A DNA stretch of 64,000 nucleotides from positions 248,001-312,000 of the forward strand of contig NZ_CP072350.1 in the NCBI RefSeq assembly GCF_018127965.1, in the 5' to 3' direction. Both the position numbers and the translations under genes were made by a program. Source of the stretch: Prevotella melaninogenica (GTDB taxonomy: Bacteria; Bacteroidota; Bacteroidia; Bacteroidales; Bacteroidaceae). Positions 28,801 through 37,459 of this stretch are shown here, piece by piece. Within the stretch, counting starts at the first letter, position 1, and each line of letters starts with the position of its first letter. The notes below the pieces were generated by a model. It saw only the letters and a program-made list of their open reading frames with translations, was not told the origin of the DNA and did not search any database.

Positions 28801-29701
28801 CTTCAAACGGATAGTCTACATTCACATACATTGGCAGACCATAACCATTCATCTCTAAACAAGAAGGAACAGTGATATCGTTCCACGCAGAGCCTTCAGT
28901 ACTTACACCATCGCCCCAGAAGTCGTCCTTACCGAGCAAGACAGGCCTGGCTCCCTCACTCCAACGCAACTTCCATGTTCCATTCAGGCTAAGATAGTTT
29001 GCACCTGTTGGCTCCAACCATGGCTTGTCATAACGCTGACCATCAGCCTTCATAGCCTTCGTTGATGGATAAGGCATATAGGTGGCGTGCGCTGTCTCCT
29101 TGTTACGCTCATAGACCTTTGCATTCTCCCAGTCGGCACCCTCAGGAATAACCACTGCAGGCACTTCCTTGAACTGTAGCGTAGCAGCTGATGCCTCACT
29201 GTTCGCATAACCACAGTAATATCCGTTGACAGAAGAGATAGAACCAAAGGTTACATAATAAGTCTGACCATTCCTTGCAGACACTGCACTCAACTTATAA
29301 CCACTGCCTTTCTTAGTGATATAAATCTGTTGATTAGGATTGGCGATGCTCTGTGTCCACATACAAGGGTAGCCAGAGACTTTCTTTGTGTCGTTGAGTG
29401 CCATATCGAAAGCCAACTCGCCGTCGCCATTTACCAACTGATAGCAGCCCTGCTTACCGCTCACAGCAACGAGTTTCCACTTCTGTGCATCGTTGCCTTC
29501 AGCATAAGTTAGGAACGCAAGACCCGTGTCTCTTAACCATGAATACTTGTAGGGAGTAAGGACATTCTTGGTGTCTTGCCCTACTGAGATTAAATAGGTC
29601 TTACCGTGTTCAGGCTTCGCACCCCATGTGCCAGCCCTTAGCACGGATGGTGCTAACGCCAGTAAGGATACGAGAAGACCAATGTTTCTGATTGATTTCA
29701 T
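25883..29701 (-). CDS. GH2 beta-galactosidase, secreted, with N-terminal lectin-like domain and C-terminal sorting tail
   Basis: A 1272-residue exported enzyme (signal peptide 1-23). Residues about 25-180 form a ricin-like beta-trefoil candidate, related to modules in the neighbouring GH95 protein. Residues about 190-420 are the GH2 sugar-binding domain (PYPSTKAM...LNGTWKLRW), about 425-530 the Ig-like domain, and about 535-850 the TIM barrel. Glu661 in SLGNESG is the predicted acid/base and Glu734 in CEYAHAMGN the nucleophile; VVDEADMELH is present. The usual N-R-H-E-H-x-P strand motif is replaced by NTQDTDPLHGR (about 554-564). A beta-galactosidase small-chain-like domain follows. The C-terminal ~45 residues (VYDLSGRRLPEPP...GFYIQGGKV) resemble a T9SS sorting domain. 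It should release terminal galactose outside the cell or on its surface. It starts 82 bp after GH95. Confidence 0.9.
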   Translation of the reverse strand: MKSIRNIGLLVSLLALAPSVLRAGTWGAKPEHGKTYLISVGQDTKNVLTPYKYSWLRDTGLAFLTYAEGNDAQKWKLVAVSGKQGCYQLVNGDGELAFDMALNDTKKVSGYPCMWTQSIANPNQQIYITKKGSGYKLSAVSARNGQTYYVTFGSISSVNGYYCGYANSEASAATLQFKEVPAVVIPEGADWENAKVYERNKETAHATYMPYPSTKAMKADGQRYDKPWLEPTGANYLSLNGTWKLRWSEGARPVLLGKDDFWGDGVSTEGSAWNDITVPSCLEMNGYGLPMYVNVDYPFEDQQPYVRMKAGLKNSVGSYRRDFTLPVGWENKRVFLHFDGIYSAAYVYVNGNEVGYTEGANNVSEFDITKYLRTGKNNVAVQVIRWSDGSYLEGQDMWHMSGIHRDVYLVATPKTYLADHYIKATVTPGSTTVATGSAATSVDLTVCNRDKTAAKKTITVTLFDPSGKEVKKLKSDFVFAAGDSLKTQTVDFGTLSNVKLWSAETPTLYTFTFSQSQDGKEEEAFSTKYGFRKIDLSKGYLEVNGRRTYLKGANTQDTDPLHGRSISTDLMLKDIAMMKQSNMNTVRTSHYPRHAKMMAMFDHFGLFVVDEADMELHKNWDGSKTIINNTDWTGAIVDRNVRNTLRDRNHPSVVFWSLGNESGSGLNIMAAYNAVKELDNRYIHYEGSTRDKAEGTDIHSVMYPAMDAWRSGTTGPVTSDVNHPNTNKPYFMCEYAHAMGNAVGNLREYWEAMEGSQMGVGGCIWDWVDQSIYSYDAIKNNQLTKNGFPAYITGYDCPGPHQYNFVNNGLVNADRAWSAELDEVKRVYQWVGFDLNTTSRQVKLTNKYLDRNLDQFYLKWTLLADGKPVQDGIVKKLNCAAGGTETVDLKYNPTAFAGKELFLNIGLYTKEATNWCDRDYPVAEFQQQLAQRTEVLDKVDNTKADALHATKNSDGGYTYANGKQKVTFDGQGNITLWAYEGKDLFVQNNGPRFDRYRWIENDGPMEAYGNAATDNGVTSQTATFQLSDDGKTATVNVTQNGNYGKATYKYTINANGTIDLASSYEAQGNGARRLGFSLNFPSDMSKVRYYARGPRASYIDRLDGEDFGLYETTVKDMYEPFAHPQSNGNRIGLRWLTLTNNEGNGVKVETSGDVAFSLTPWTDAELRTARHEWELPTSNRVVAHFDAIQQGVGNASCGPGPLAEYKIQKGKTYSNIVRFIPFSEAADDTPDGISAVVNSATTIAQVYDLSGRRLPEPPAKGFYIQGGKVHAN

Positions 29702-29783
29702 ATGAATGAAAGATAATAGATATTTTTAGTTGAATCCACACCTCAGCCTAAGCCGAAGTGTGGGTAAGATGTATAACCTGTGA

Positions 29784-32700
29784 TTAGTTGATTACTTTCG
29801 TTGTACTTGTTGTACCGTTGCTATACTTCATCTGCTTGATGTACACGCTACGGCTCTGTGACTGACTTGTCTTTGTACCGTTAAGGCTGTAGTAGTCTAC
29901 CGAAGCGATGTTACCGTCCTGCGCCTTTTGTACGGCTGCGATAGCGTCTGCAGTCTTTGAAACAATGACATATACACCGCCCTTCACTGTAGGGAAGCTG
30001 ATTTCGTCATCACTGATACGCTTTGCCTTAACCGTCTTTCCGTCAGCAGTCGTCACCTTATAATCCTTTGCTACGTTAGCATATTTCACAATACAGGTTG
30101 TACCCATGTTTGAAACAATCTGTACCTTCGTAGCCTTCGCACCAGCCCAATCAATGTCAACGGTGAAGTTGCCCACTGCCTTCAAGCCCTTCACAGAACC
30201 CTTCTGCCAGAATGTTGTTGGCAAGGCAGGGAGGATCACGAGTTTATCATTATGACTCTGCAGGAGCATTTCGGCTACACCAGCTGTATAACCGAAGTTA
30301 CCATCAATCTGATAAGGTGCATGAGCATCCCAGAGATTCTCATAGATACCACCTGCAGCCTCGTTTGTTCCGGTGTCCCAAGTCTGCTGTAAAGCACGCT
30401 TGATAAGGTTATGACAGTGCTGACCTTCGTAGGCACGGGCGTTAAGATTTATCTTATGACCGAGTGACCAACCAGTTCCATGACCATCGCCACGAGCTAT
30501 CAGCGACTGACGTGCTGCCTGGAAGACGGTGTTATCAGCATCTTCACTGATCTGTGTACAAGGATAAAGCCCCATCAAATGAGAGATATGGCGGTGCGCT
30601 TTATACTCGTTTACACCGATTTTGCTTGGGTTATTAAACTGTGAAGAGTACTTCCACTCACGGAGATAAGTCTGTCCATCAGCAGGATTTACCTCTGTAT
30701 GGCAACCGTCGTCGAGCTTAGTAAAGTAGGTTGAAAGCGAATCACGGAATGCCTTTGACACTACATCATCGCCAAGAACTTTAATCGCCTTGCGTGTGTT
30801 ATTGAAGAGATCCCAAACCAACTGCTGGCTGTGTGCGGTAGCATTCTCCGTTGGTCCGTGTTCTGGCGACCACTCATTAGGACATTCGTAGGTGCCGTCA
30901 GCAGCCTTCACGAGCTTCTTAAACCAATAGTCGACAGCCGACTTCATCGCAGGGAATGCCTTTGTGCGCAGGAAATCCTTATCCATTGTGTAGGTATAGT
31001 GCTGCCAGAGGTGCTGGCAATACCACGCATTAGCAACGGTATAGGTGTTGGCAAAGGTAGTACCAGAGCCATAGATGTTATTCTCTGTTGGTAAGGTCCA
31101 ACCTGTATTTACGTGACCCATGTCCTGTGCAAAGCGACGCCATGTAGGCTTCACACATGCCTCACGATAGATATAATCGAGGAATGGGCGGTGAAGTTCC
31201 GAGAGGTTGGTTGGCTCAGCAGGCCAGTAGTTCATCTGTACGTTGATATTCGCATGGATATCAGAGTGCCATGCTGGTGTATTGTTGTCGTTCCAAATAC
31301 CCTGTAAGTTAGCTGGGAGCGATACACCACGGCTTGAACTGATAAGGAGGTAACGACCATAATTGAAGTAGAGTTCCTCTAAGAAGAGGTTGTCCTGCTG
31401 GTTGTCACGATAGCTGCTGATGAGCTGTGGGGTTGGAATATTGTTCTTAACATCACTGAGGGTCAGCTGACAACGATCGAAGAGCGACTTATAATCGGTC
31501 TTATGTGCTGCTAACAAAGCATCGTAACCCTTGTTCTGTGCACCATTCACTGTCGCTGCTGCACGACCTGCAAGGCGGTTAGCTCCAGACACATATGTCG
31601 GTGCGTCTGGGTCGAAATCGGTCAAACCACGGAGATAAACAGTCATGCTATTGGCACCATTTACCTCAATAATGCCCTTTGCATTCTTAGTAATCGTACC
31701 GCCATCTGTCTCGATGCGCGCTGCACAATAATAGCTCTCTGGTGTTGTTGCACCATGATCATCCTGGCGAGCGACCTGACCATCGAAGGTAATCGTTGCC
31801 TGATTATTATTATCAACGGTATAACTTACGTTACGTCCGTTCTGATTCTTCAGTGTAAGGGTTATATTGATTTTACCGTTCTGTGAGGCTGTGTAACGAA
31901 CTACCACACAGCTATCAGGATTGCTTGCGAAGTAAGTACGACTGTATGCTACGCCATCCATCGTATATTTCACACCTGCTACGGCATCGTTGATATCAAG
32001 GTAACGCACGTAGTCTGTTACCTTTGACATTCCACGACTGCGGATATAAAGGTTGCCAAAGTTAAGATAATAACCGTAAGCAGCCGTGCTCGTCAGCCCA
32101 CCGAGCTTACCGCTCCAAAGGGTCTTGTCGTTAAATTGTACGTCGTCAATGGCTACATCGCCCATCAAAGTTGCACCAAACTGACCGTTTCCGATAGGAA
32201 GACAAGAGGTCATCCAGTTGGTTGCGGGTTTTGTATACCAAAGCGTATATTTGTTGGCAGGGTTAAAAGTAGTAATACCTGACACTGGTACCAATGCTTC
32301 TGCTGGTACGAAGCGCACGACATTACCACCATCGCCTAAGTCCCAGAAGCTGATTAACCTACCTTCACCAGCACCTTGGAACATATTAAAGAAGTTACGT
32401 CCTGTGGTAGACTTACCAATCTCGAAGCCACCCAATGAGTTATTTGACTCCACCATCGTAAAGAGCGTATCCTTCACGTTGCGAGCCTTTGCAGCGTTGA
32501 CGTATGAATCGCTGATATAAAGAATCTTTCCACTCTTGCTAACAAAAGAGTATTTGCCGTCTTTCTCTGATACACGCCATAGCATGTCATCAAGATTACC
32601 ATTATGCAATGAGGCTGTTTGGCAGGTTGCCTTATCCCCCTTGGCACTCAAAAGCCAGTTACCTGTCTGGAACTGGATGTAATAATAAACAGGATTTGCA

Positions 32701-33275
32701 GCTGTTGAGATGACTGGCATATAGTATGGGAACTCCATGTCATCCTTGCTGACAAAGGTCAACACGTTGTTGATGTCGCCCTTATCCCACAGTCCAATCT
32801 CTTGTCCAGCCCTAATCTCACCCACTTGGTTCATCGCATGACTGTTAGTAGAGTCTGGTGCCAACTCGAATGTACCCGTTCCAAAGCTGTTATTCATACT
32901 CTGGAAGATGTGGAATGAAGTAATATCTGTAGCCTTAGTAGCCGCCATAAAACGCGAACTATAAGGATTTGTGCCATTGACATAAAGGGTACGACCGCTC
33001 TTACTTACCAACTGGTACTTCTTATTACGACCAAAGTTCTCTGCCGCTACTACCTTCCATAACTGGCGATCACCATTCATCACCTGTGGAACGGCAGTGA
33101 GGCATTTTTGCTTTTCGCCCTTGTCTTCCAACACGTTGTTAGAACGAAGATACTTAACGTAATACCAATGCTCATTGCCTTTGGTACTGATGCGAGGATA
33201 ACCTTGTGCAAAAACTTGTCCGACACATACGACAGACAAGAGAAAAGCAGCACAAAGACGCTTACAGATATTCAT
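29784..33275 (-). CDS. GH95 family glycosidase (alpha-L-fucosidase type) with two lectin-like repeats
   Basis: A 1163-residue secreted enzyme (signal peptide 1-23, ending VFAQG). Residues about 30-180 and 190-330 are two related ~150-residue ricin-like modules: LWDKGDINNVLTFVS and FWDLGDGGNVVRFVP close them. GH95 begins at about 350 (WYTKPATNWMTSCLPIGNG, FGATLMGDVAIDDVQFNDKT). Catalytic-domain hallmarks are LQGIWNDNNTPAWHSDIH and NINVQMNYWPAEPTN (the two substrate/catalytic Asn), CPNEWSPEHGPTENAT (general acid Glu) and YQIDGNFGYTAGVAEML (Asp). The tail (VDYYSLNGTK...VYIKQM) resembles a sorting domain. GH95 enzymes usually remove alpha-1,2-fucose, but some act on galactose. It is the upstream gene of the GH95-GH2-transporter set. 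Confidence 0.9.
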   Translation of the reverse strand: MNICKRLCAAFLLSVVCVGQVFAQGYPRISTKGNEHWYYVKYLRSNNVLEDKGEKQKCLTAVPQVMNGDRQLWKVVAAENFGRNKKYQLVSKSGRTLYVNGTNPYSSRFMAATKATDITSFHIFQSMNNSFGTGTFELAPDSTNSHAMNQVGEIRAGQEIGLWDKGDINNVLTFVSKDDMEFPYYMPVISTAANPVYYYIQFQTGNWLLSAKGDKATCQTASLHNGNLDDMLWRVSEKDGKYSFVSKSGKILYISDSYVNAAKARNVKDTLFTMVESNNSLGGFEIGKSTTGRNFFNMFQGAGEGRLISFWDLGDGGNVVRFVPAEALVPVSGITTFNPANKYTLWYTKPATNWMTSCLPIGNGQFGATLMGDVAIDDVQFNDKTLWSGKLGGLTSTAAYGYYLNFGNLYIRSRGMSKVTDYVRYLDINDAVAGVKYTMDGVAYSRTYFASNPDSCVVVRYTASQNGKINITLTLKNQNGRNVSYTVDNNNQATITFDGQVARQDDHGATTPESYYCAARIETDGGTITKNAKGIIEVNGANSMTVYLRGLTDFDPDAPTYVSGANRLAGRAAATVNGAQNKGYDALLAAHKTDYKSLFDRCQLTLSDVKNNIPTPQLISSYRDNQQDNLFLEELYFNYGRYLLISSSRGVSLPANLQGIWNDNNTPAWHSDIHANINVQMNYWPAEPTNLSELHRPFLDYIYREACVKPTWRRFAQDMGHVNTGWTLPTENNIYGSGTTFANTYTVANAWYCQHLWQHYTYTMDKDFLRTKAFPAMKSAVDYWFKKLVKAADGTYECPNEWSPEHGPTENATAHSQQLVWDLFNNTRKAIKVLGDDVVSKAFRDSLSTYFTKLDDGCHTEVNPADGQTYLREWKYSSQFNNPSKIGVNEYKAHRHISHLMGLYPCTQISEDADNTVFQAARQSLIARGDGHGTGWSLGHKINLNARAYEGQHCHNLIKRALQQTWDTGTNEAAGGIYENLWDAHAPYQIDGNFGYTAGVAEMLLQSHNDKLVILPALPTTFWQKGSVKGLKAVGNFTVDIDWAGAKATKVQIVSNMGTTCIVKYANVAKDYKVTTADGKTVKAKRISDDEISFPTVKGGVYVIVSKTADAIAAVQKAQDGNIASVDYYSLNGTKTSQSQSRSVYIKQMKYSNGTTSTTKVIN

Positions 33276-34029
33276 AATAGAGGATAAGATATTGTGATAA
33301 TTATTTAATTATTAATGTTGAACAATAAGACGAAAAGGAGGGGGTGTTAGTATCGTTAACTCTCCACTTACCCATGAAGTGATGCCATGCTGCGTTCCCC
33401 CATATATTGAGGATATTATTTGTATTTTTGTCGCTGCTAATAGATGTTAGTTCCTACTTGTTAGGCTTTACTTTTGGCTTTTTCAAAGGAAGGCTTCTTG
33501 TCTTTAAGTTTATGGCAAATATAAACATATTCTTTTAATTATTCATTGTTATAAATACAATGTTTTATATTTTTAACCATTATAATCCGATAAAAATTAA
33601 ATGATTTATGTCCTTATGCATAATCTTCTTTAAGCTTCCTATTACTATTAAAGCCTAAACAGGTTCTTTTATTATTGAGTATCTTGTCTATCATTACAAC
33701 AAAGGCATAGCGAACTACGTCAAGTTACAAAGATAAGTAAAATATTGACAAGAAAACAAAATAACCATTTGCAAAGCATTCAGCGCCCCGCACCATATGT
33801 GCAAAGCATCCGCACACGATGTGCTAAGCACCGACACCACAGCATTAACTTGTTATAAAGGATAAACTTGTTCTTATGTTATCTTGTCACTCTTCGCAAG
33901 CAACTTGTTAACTTGTCTACTCGTTGACTCGTCTACTTAACAACGCAAGCAACTGGTTAACTTGTCTACTCGTTAACTCGTCAACTTAATAACGCAATCA
34001 ACTCGTTAACTTGTCCACTCGTCTACCTG
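33276..34029. other. GH95 upstream region and 49-bp tandem repeat
   Basis: No gene is seen. Two -7-like boxes face GH95: TATATTTG (complement of 33516-33523) and TATCTTTG (complement of 33728-33735). A GCACCATATGTGC / CACACGATGTGC block (about 33787-33840) is followed by three 49-bp repeats reaching the stop of the next gene. Confidence 0.6.
33728..33760 (-). promoter_or_regulatory. Candidate promoter upstream of GH95
   Basis: On the minus strand TTTG (complement of 33757-33760), a 21-bp spacer and TATCTTTG (complement of 33728-33735). It would give a leader of about 445 nt. The box at 33516-33523 is a nearer alternative without a clear -33 element. Confidence 0.45.
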
Positions 34030-34030
34030 T
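33895..34030 (-). repeat. Three 49-bp tandem repeats at the GHL10 3' end
   Basis: Units start at 33895, 33944 and 33993, each beginning CGCAA(G/T)CAACT and containing TTAACTTGTCTACTCGT. They belong to the gene-3'-end repeat family, in sense orientation with the minus-strand gene that ends at 34030. Confidence 0.85.
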
Positions 34031-35730
34031 CAACTACCCCTCTTAACCATAAATGCCCCTAAGGTGAAGGACTTCTTCTTGTGGTTATAGACCTTGAGAG
34101 AATACATACCATCGGACAGGGAGCCGATATATAACTGGTTGTTTCTTACCGATTTAGCGTTAACGATGCGAAGGATGATACCCTGCAAAGAGAGGATTAC
34201 ATAACGATCGGCATCCGTTAGCTTTGCTGCAGCAGGCAGGGTGAGCGTGTTACCATCATTAGCGAGCAGTGAAACAGGAGACTTCGAAAGCGATGTAGAC
34301 TTCATATTCTCCTGTAAAGCAGGCGTTTCAAGTCCGTAACGGTCCATGCCTCTAACTGCAAAATAGAGGTTAGGATTCACATTCTTCAACTGCAGCGTCT
34401 GCCCAGTATAACGTGTGAAAAGCAAGTTTCGTGCATCCTCAGTATCAACAGGATAGGTGTAGCTGGCGTATATATTATAATAAGGAGTGACCGCCTTCCA
34501 CCTCAGAATCACCGACTTATCCTCTCGACGTTCTACCAATGAGGAGTTGACAGCATATGGCATGGCAGCCGTTGATACAACACCCTGCATCTTATGAGGG
34601 AGAGAAAGCGTAGCATTAAACTGCTTCTCAAAGTCGTAGACACCCTGCTTATTAGCCGTGAGGAAGTAAGAACGGAAGTGAGCATGTCCCACTCCGAGGT
34701 CACGACTCACATATAGCTGACGGGTGAGGTCGCCCAAAGTCCAATTACCCTCACGTGGATCGAGGAAGTAAGTACCCAAACCTGTCACTATCTCACGCTT
34801 ATAAGCATTCTCAACCCAGTCTGCAACAAAAGGATAATAGTTGTCGCCACGGAAGTATTGCATCGGATAGAGCTGGTCCATCAACCCTAATCTCATCCAC
34901 TCCTGCGCCTCTTGTGAAACACGGTCGTGGGCATTGAAATTCTTTGAACTATAACGACTGAGGTCGGCATGCTTACCGATTGGCGAACACGACATCTTCA
35001 CCCACGGTTTGATAGCTTTCACCTCGTCATGAATAGCACGCACAATGGCTGTGATATTGCTGCGACGCTGGTCGGGTGTATCGCCATCACGGTAAGAAGG
35101 GCGTGGCCATCCATCAGGGTAACGGATATAGTCGAGGTTGATACCATCCACATCATACTTTCTTACAATCTCTCCACAGATAGAGGCAAGGTAAGGTGCA
35201 ACACCAGGATCGGCAGGGTCGAGATAAGAACCCGTTGAGAAGTTTCTAATTCGAAAGCCCTTCTTCATCAGCGTTCTACAGCCCAATGAGTTTTTTGCAC
35301 CCACCGGAATCGTCGCAATCCATGCGTGAATTTCCATGCCACGTTTGTGACATTCCTCTACGGCAAAGCCGAGTGGGTCGTAGCCATAACCCGGTGCCCT
35401 ACCCTCAACGCCAGTGATACACTGGTCCCAAGGCTCAATATCCGACGGATAAATCGTAGCTGCACGCACACGCGCCTGCAAGAGTACGGTGTTGATATTT
35501 GCCTTCTGGTATTTATCGAGAATGTCAATGAGTTCCTGCTTTTGCAGTTTGATGCTTTCTTCCGACCGTGCGTAGTTCTTCGGCCAATCAAGACTGGCAA
35601 GTGTCGTCAGCCATACGGCACGCGTTTCCCGCTTCGGCATTCGCTTCGTAAGATAGTCGGAGAGATTCGTCTGTGCTTGTGTTGTCATCGTTATTACGCA
35701 AAGGAGCGTAAATAAAAAAAGCTTCTTCAT
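34030..35730 (-). CDS. GHL10 (DUF187/DigH-like) glycoside hydrolase with C-terminal sorting domain
   Basis: A 566-residue exported protein (signal peptide to about residue 20). Residues about 33-390 match the glycosyl-hydrolase-like 10 family: RETRAVWLTTLASLDWPKN, NINTVLLQARVRAATIYPS, GYDPLGFAVEECHKRGMEIHAW and YDVDGINLDYIRYP (acidic catalytic-region motif D-G-x-x-x-D-Y-x-R). E. coli DigH (YddW) of this family cuts denuded peptidoglycan glycan strands, so a cell-wall or glycan substrate is likely. A fibronectin-III-like stretch (about 400-480) and a T9SS-like C-terminal domain (VILSLQGIILRIV, MYSLKVYNHKKKSFTLGAFM) follow. A second GHL10 gene without this tail is at 52726. Monocistronic as far as visible. 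Confidence 0.85.
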   Translation of the reverse strand: MKKLFLFTLLCVITMTTQAQTNLSDYLTKRMPKRETRAVWLTTLASLDWPKNYARSEESIKLQKQELIDILDKYQKANINTVLLQARVRAATIYPSDIEPWDQCITGVEGRAPGYGYDPLGFAVEECHKRGMEIHAWIATIPVGAKNSLGCRTLMKKGFRIRNFSTGSYLDPADPGVAPYLASICGEIVRKYDVDGINLDYIRYPDGWPRPSYRDGDTPDQRRSNITAIVRAIHDEVKAIKPWVKMSCSPIGKHADLSRYSSKNFNAHDRVSQEAQEWMRLGLMDQLYPMQYFRGDNYYPFVADWVENAYKREIVTGLGTYFLDPREGNWTLGDLTRQLYVSRDLGVGHAHFRSYFLTANKQGVYDFEKQFNATLSLPHKMQGVVSTAAMPYAVNSSLVERREDKSVILRWKAVTPYYNIYASYTYPVDTEDARNLLFTRYTGQTLQLKNVNPNLYFAVRGMDRYGLETPALQENMKSTSLSKSPVSLLANDGNTLTLPAAAKLTDADRYVILSLQGIILRIVNAKSVRNNQLYIGSLSDGMYSLKVYNHKKKSFTLGAFMVKRGS

Positions 35731-36039
35731 ATATGAAATGATAATATACGTGAATTTGAGCGACTAATTAACCTGAGTTCAATGGGGTATAAGTATCTGT
35801 AAATTCAGTGATTAATGAAATTCCACCCCTTTATCCTGTGCGCTCTAAAGAACTACAAACAGAAACCACAATAGCCACCGAGGGCAAAATTACTAAATTA
35901 TTTCGTATGGCAGATGACTTCTATTCGTTTTTTATATATTGTGACGAAATACACGTTAAATCCACGCTAAAAAGCGGTTTATGCGGAAGGAGGAGTGATA
36001 AAGTCTGTTTGCTTCAGTCATTTAGAACGATAAGGCTAC

Positions 36040-36165
36040 TACCTAAATTTAGGACATCTGACGAAATGATACACAGAGAAACAGAGTGTACGAAGGTTTT
36101 ATTTAAACATACACAACCCACAGAGGCACCGATGGTGCAGAGAGCAAAGGAGTATAAAAGCAATA
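36040..36165 (+). repeat. CACAGAGGCACCG element, copy
   Basis: Shows CACAGAGAAACAGAG, GAAGGTTTTATTTAAA and CACAGAGGCACCGATGGTGC followed by AGAGCAAAGGAGTATAAA. The core GGCACCGATGGTGC is partly palindromic. Related copies lie at 22830, 23505, 36455, 56505 and 56645. Confidence 0.75.
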
Positions 36166-36220
36166 TTTAATCCCTTATTAGTTGAGAATTGTAAGCTATT
36201 TTCATGCAGTTCAAAACCTA

Positions 36221-36324
36221 TACATGCTCTTTTGGCTTCTTAAAGACGCCTAATTGGCTTGCAAAAGATGCCCTTTAAGAGCCTTACTAACGCCCTTTTG
36301 AAGTCGAATTAAGCACCTTTTGAA
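36221..36324 (-). repeat. AAAAGGGCGTT dispersed repeat, copy E
   Basis: Read on the minus strand: AAAAGGTGCTTAATT, GACTTCAAAAGGGCGTTAGT, TTAAAGGGCATCTTTTGCAA, AATTAGGCGTCTTTAAGAAG and AAAAGAGCATG. The long-subtype flank GAAAATAGCTTACAA follows. It sits between two copies of the CACAGAGGCACCG element. Confidence 0.85.
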
Positions 36325-36454
36325 AACCTATTTTGCAACTACTTGATAACAAGCAACTTACAGTGACGCTAAAACAGTTCACTTTTAAGCTATTTTCCTA
36401 ATTTTTCTTCGAATATTTTGTCAATATATTTCTTCGCCTTACTACGCTAAAATT

Positions 36455-36560
36455 CACTCGGAGGAACGGAGGTTATGAAGGTTTTATTTAAGGGTATATC
36501 GCTGACAGAGGCACCAATGGTGTAGGGAGTGAAGGAGTATAAAGCAAGGTTTATTGGGGA
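36455..36560 (+). repeat. CACAGAGGCACCG element, second copy
   Basis: CGGAGGAACGGAGGTTATGAAGG (partial), GAAGGTTTTATTTAAG, GACAGAGGCACCAATGGTGT and GGAGTGAAGGAGTATAAAG parallel the copy at 36040. Confidence 0.7.
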
Positions 36561-36618
36561 AAACAAATGACAACGATATTACTTGAAAATCATTTGATGC
36601 ATAAAATCACAACATAAG

Positions 36619-36650
36619 TTTGGAACTTTCACCTAAATAAGTTATATTTG
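36619..36650 (+). promoter_or_regulatory. Promoter of the small membrane protein gene
   Basis: TTTG (36619-36622), a 20-bp spacer and TATATTTG (36643-36650) match the consensus. Since the -7 box overlaps the upstream ATG-like start at 36648, the real start codon must lie further down, which supports 36690. Confidence 0.7.
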
Positions 36651-36689
36651 CAAATAGAATTTACTAACAATTTAAAAGCAATTAAAGGT

Positions 36690-36872
36690 ATGAGAAGAAC
36701 TATTCTAATATTATTGCTCTGTATTATTGGCAATGGCTTATTGCTATTGGGAACAGATTTTAAGCCCACGATACCTACTATTACACTGCTAATTATGAGT
36801 TTCTGGGGAACTTACAAGCTAATAAAAGATCCTAATATTTTCAAGAAGAAGGAGAAGAATCTGCCTAATTAG
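36690..36872 (+). CDS. Small membrane protein, unknown
   Basis: 60 residues from the ATG at 36690 (MRRTILILLLCIIGNGLLLLG, then TIPTITLLIMSFWGTYKLIK and a Lys-rich tail FKKKEKNLPN). Two hydrophobic segments separated by a short polar turn and a strongly basic C-terminus suggest a two-helix inner-membrane protein with the tail in the cytoplasm. The open frame begins at 36648, but that start lies inside the -7 promoter box. No family is recognised. It is convergent with the NUDIX gene. Confidence 0.55.
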   Translation: MRRTILILLLCIIGNGLLLLGTDFKPTIPTITLLIMSFWGTYKLIKDPNIFKKKEKNLPN

Positions 36873-36931
36873 CCTAATTGGACTAATTAGGCTGATTAAA
36901 CCTATTATTCTCATTGACCATCCAACACCCA

Positions 36932-37363
36932 TCAGCCATCACCTAACACCCTTTCTGCCTCTTGAAGGATTTCCTTATGGTCAAACGCTAAGTCGGGAAG
37001 TTCGGTCAAGGAGAACCACTTTGCTTGTGCTGCATCGTCCAAACCGCTGACTTCTGTAGGTTTGTCAAGAATCGTGTAATAAGCCACGGTGATAATACGC
37101 TCACGTGGATCACGGTCGACAGCATCAAAGATTCCAACACGATGTAGCTCACCAACCACTAAACCAGTCTCTTCTTTCAACTCACGACGAGCAGCATCAA
37201 TCGTTGTCTCGTCAATATCCATGAAGCCACCAGGGAATGCCCATTTCCCCTTATAAGGTTCGTTTTTCCGCTGTATCAACAGCAGTTTCATCCCCTCATC
37301 AGTGTGGGCAAAAACAAGACAGTCAGCCGTTACGGCTGGGTGTGGGTAATTGTATGTGTACAT
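36932..37363 (-). CDS. NUDIX hydrolase
   Basis: A 143-residue cytosolic pyrophosphohydrolase. The complete NUDIX box GGFMDIDETTIDAARRELKE-ETGL lies at about residues 45-68, with the metal-binding REL-KEE core intact. The N-terminal strand pattern (VTADCLVFAHTDEGMKLLLIQRKNEPYKGKWAFPGGF) resembles the ADP-ribose/8-oxo-dGTP-type clades, but the substrate cannot be assigned. Its C-terminus is LGDG. It is flanked by unrelated genes. A CACCC-AACACCC-rich stretch borders its stop codon. Confidence 0.93.
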   Translation of the reverse strand: MYTYNYPHPAVTADCLVFAHTDEGMKLLLIQRKNEPYKGKWAFPGGFMDIDETTIDAARRELKEETGLVVGELHRVGIFDAVDRDPRERIITVAYYTILDKPTEVSGLDDAAQAKWFSLTELPDLAFDHKEILQEAERVLGDG

Positions 37364-37420
37364 TAGCTAAAATTTATAAAGGAACTTTCTTTGGCAAAAG
37401 TATGAAAAATATTCTTTCCG

Positions 37421-37453
37421 TTTGAGTATTCTATCCATTTTTTCTTACCTTTG
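37421..37453 (+). promoter_or_regulatory. Promoter of the GSCFA-fur pair
   Basis: TTTG (37421-37424), 21 bp, TACCTTTG (37446-37453). The predicted start is at about 37460, the position of an ATG, so the transcript would be leaderless or nearly so if that ATG is used. Confidence 0.65.
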
Positions 37454-37459
37454 CGCTCA

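Larger units (their letters stand above)
35731..36642. other. Repeat-filled intergenic region
   Basis: Contains two plus-orientation copies of the CACAGAGGCACCGATGGTGC element (about 36040-36165 and 36455-36560) and copy E of the AAAAGGGCGTT repeat between them (36221-36324, minus). A 120-codon frame from 35808 runs through the first repeat and is not taken as a gene. Confidence 0.65.

Noticed and set aside
33895..34030. CRISPR array
   Set aside because: The three 49-bp units are directly adjacent with no unique spacers, and no cas genes are present.
35808..36170. 120-codon plus-strand frame
   Set aside because: Runs through a dispersed repeat, has no coding character, and no conserved start or family.
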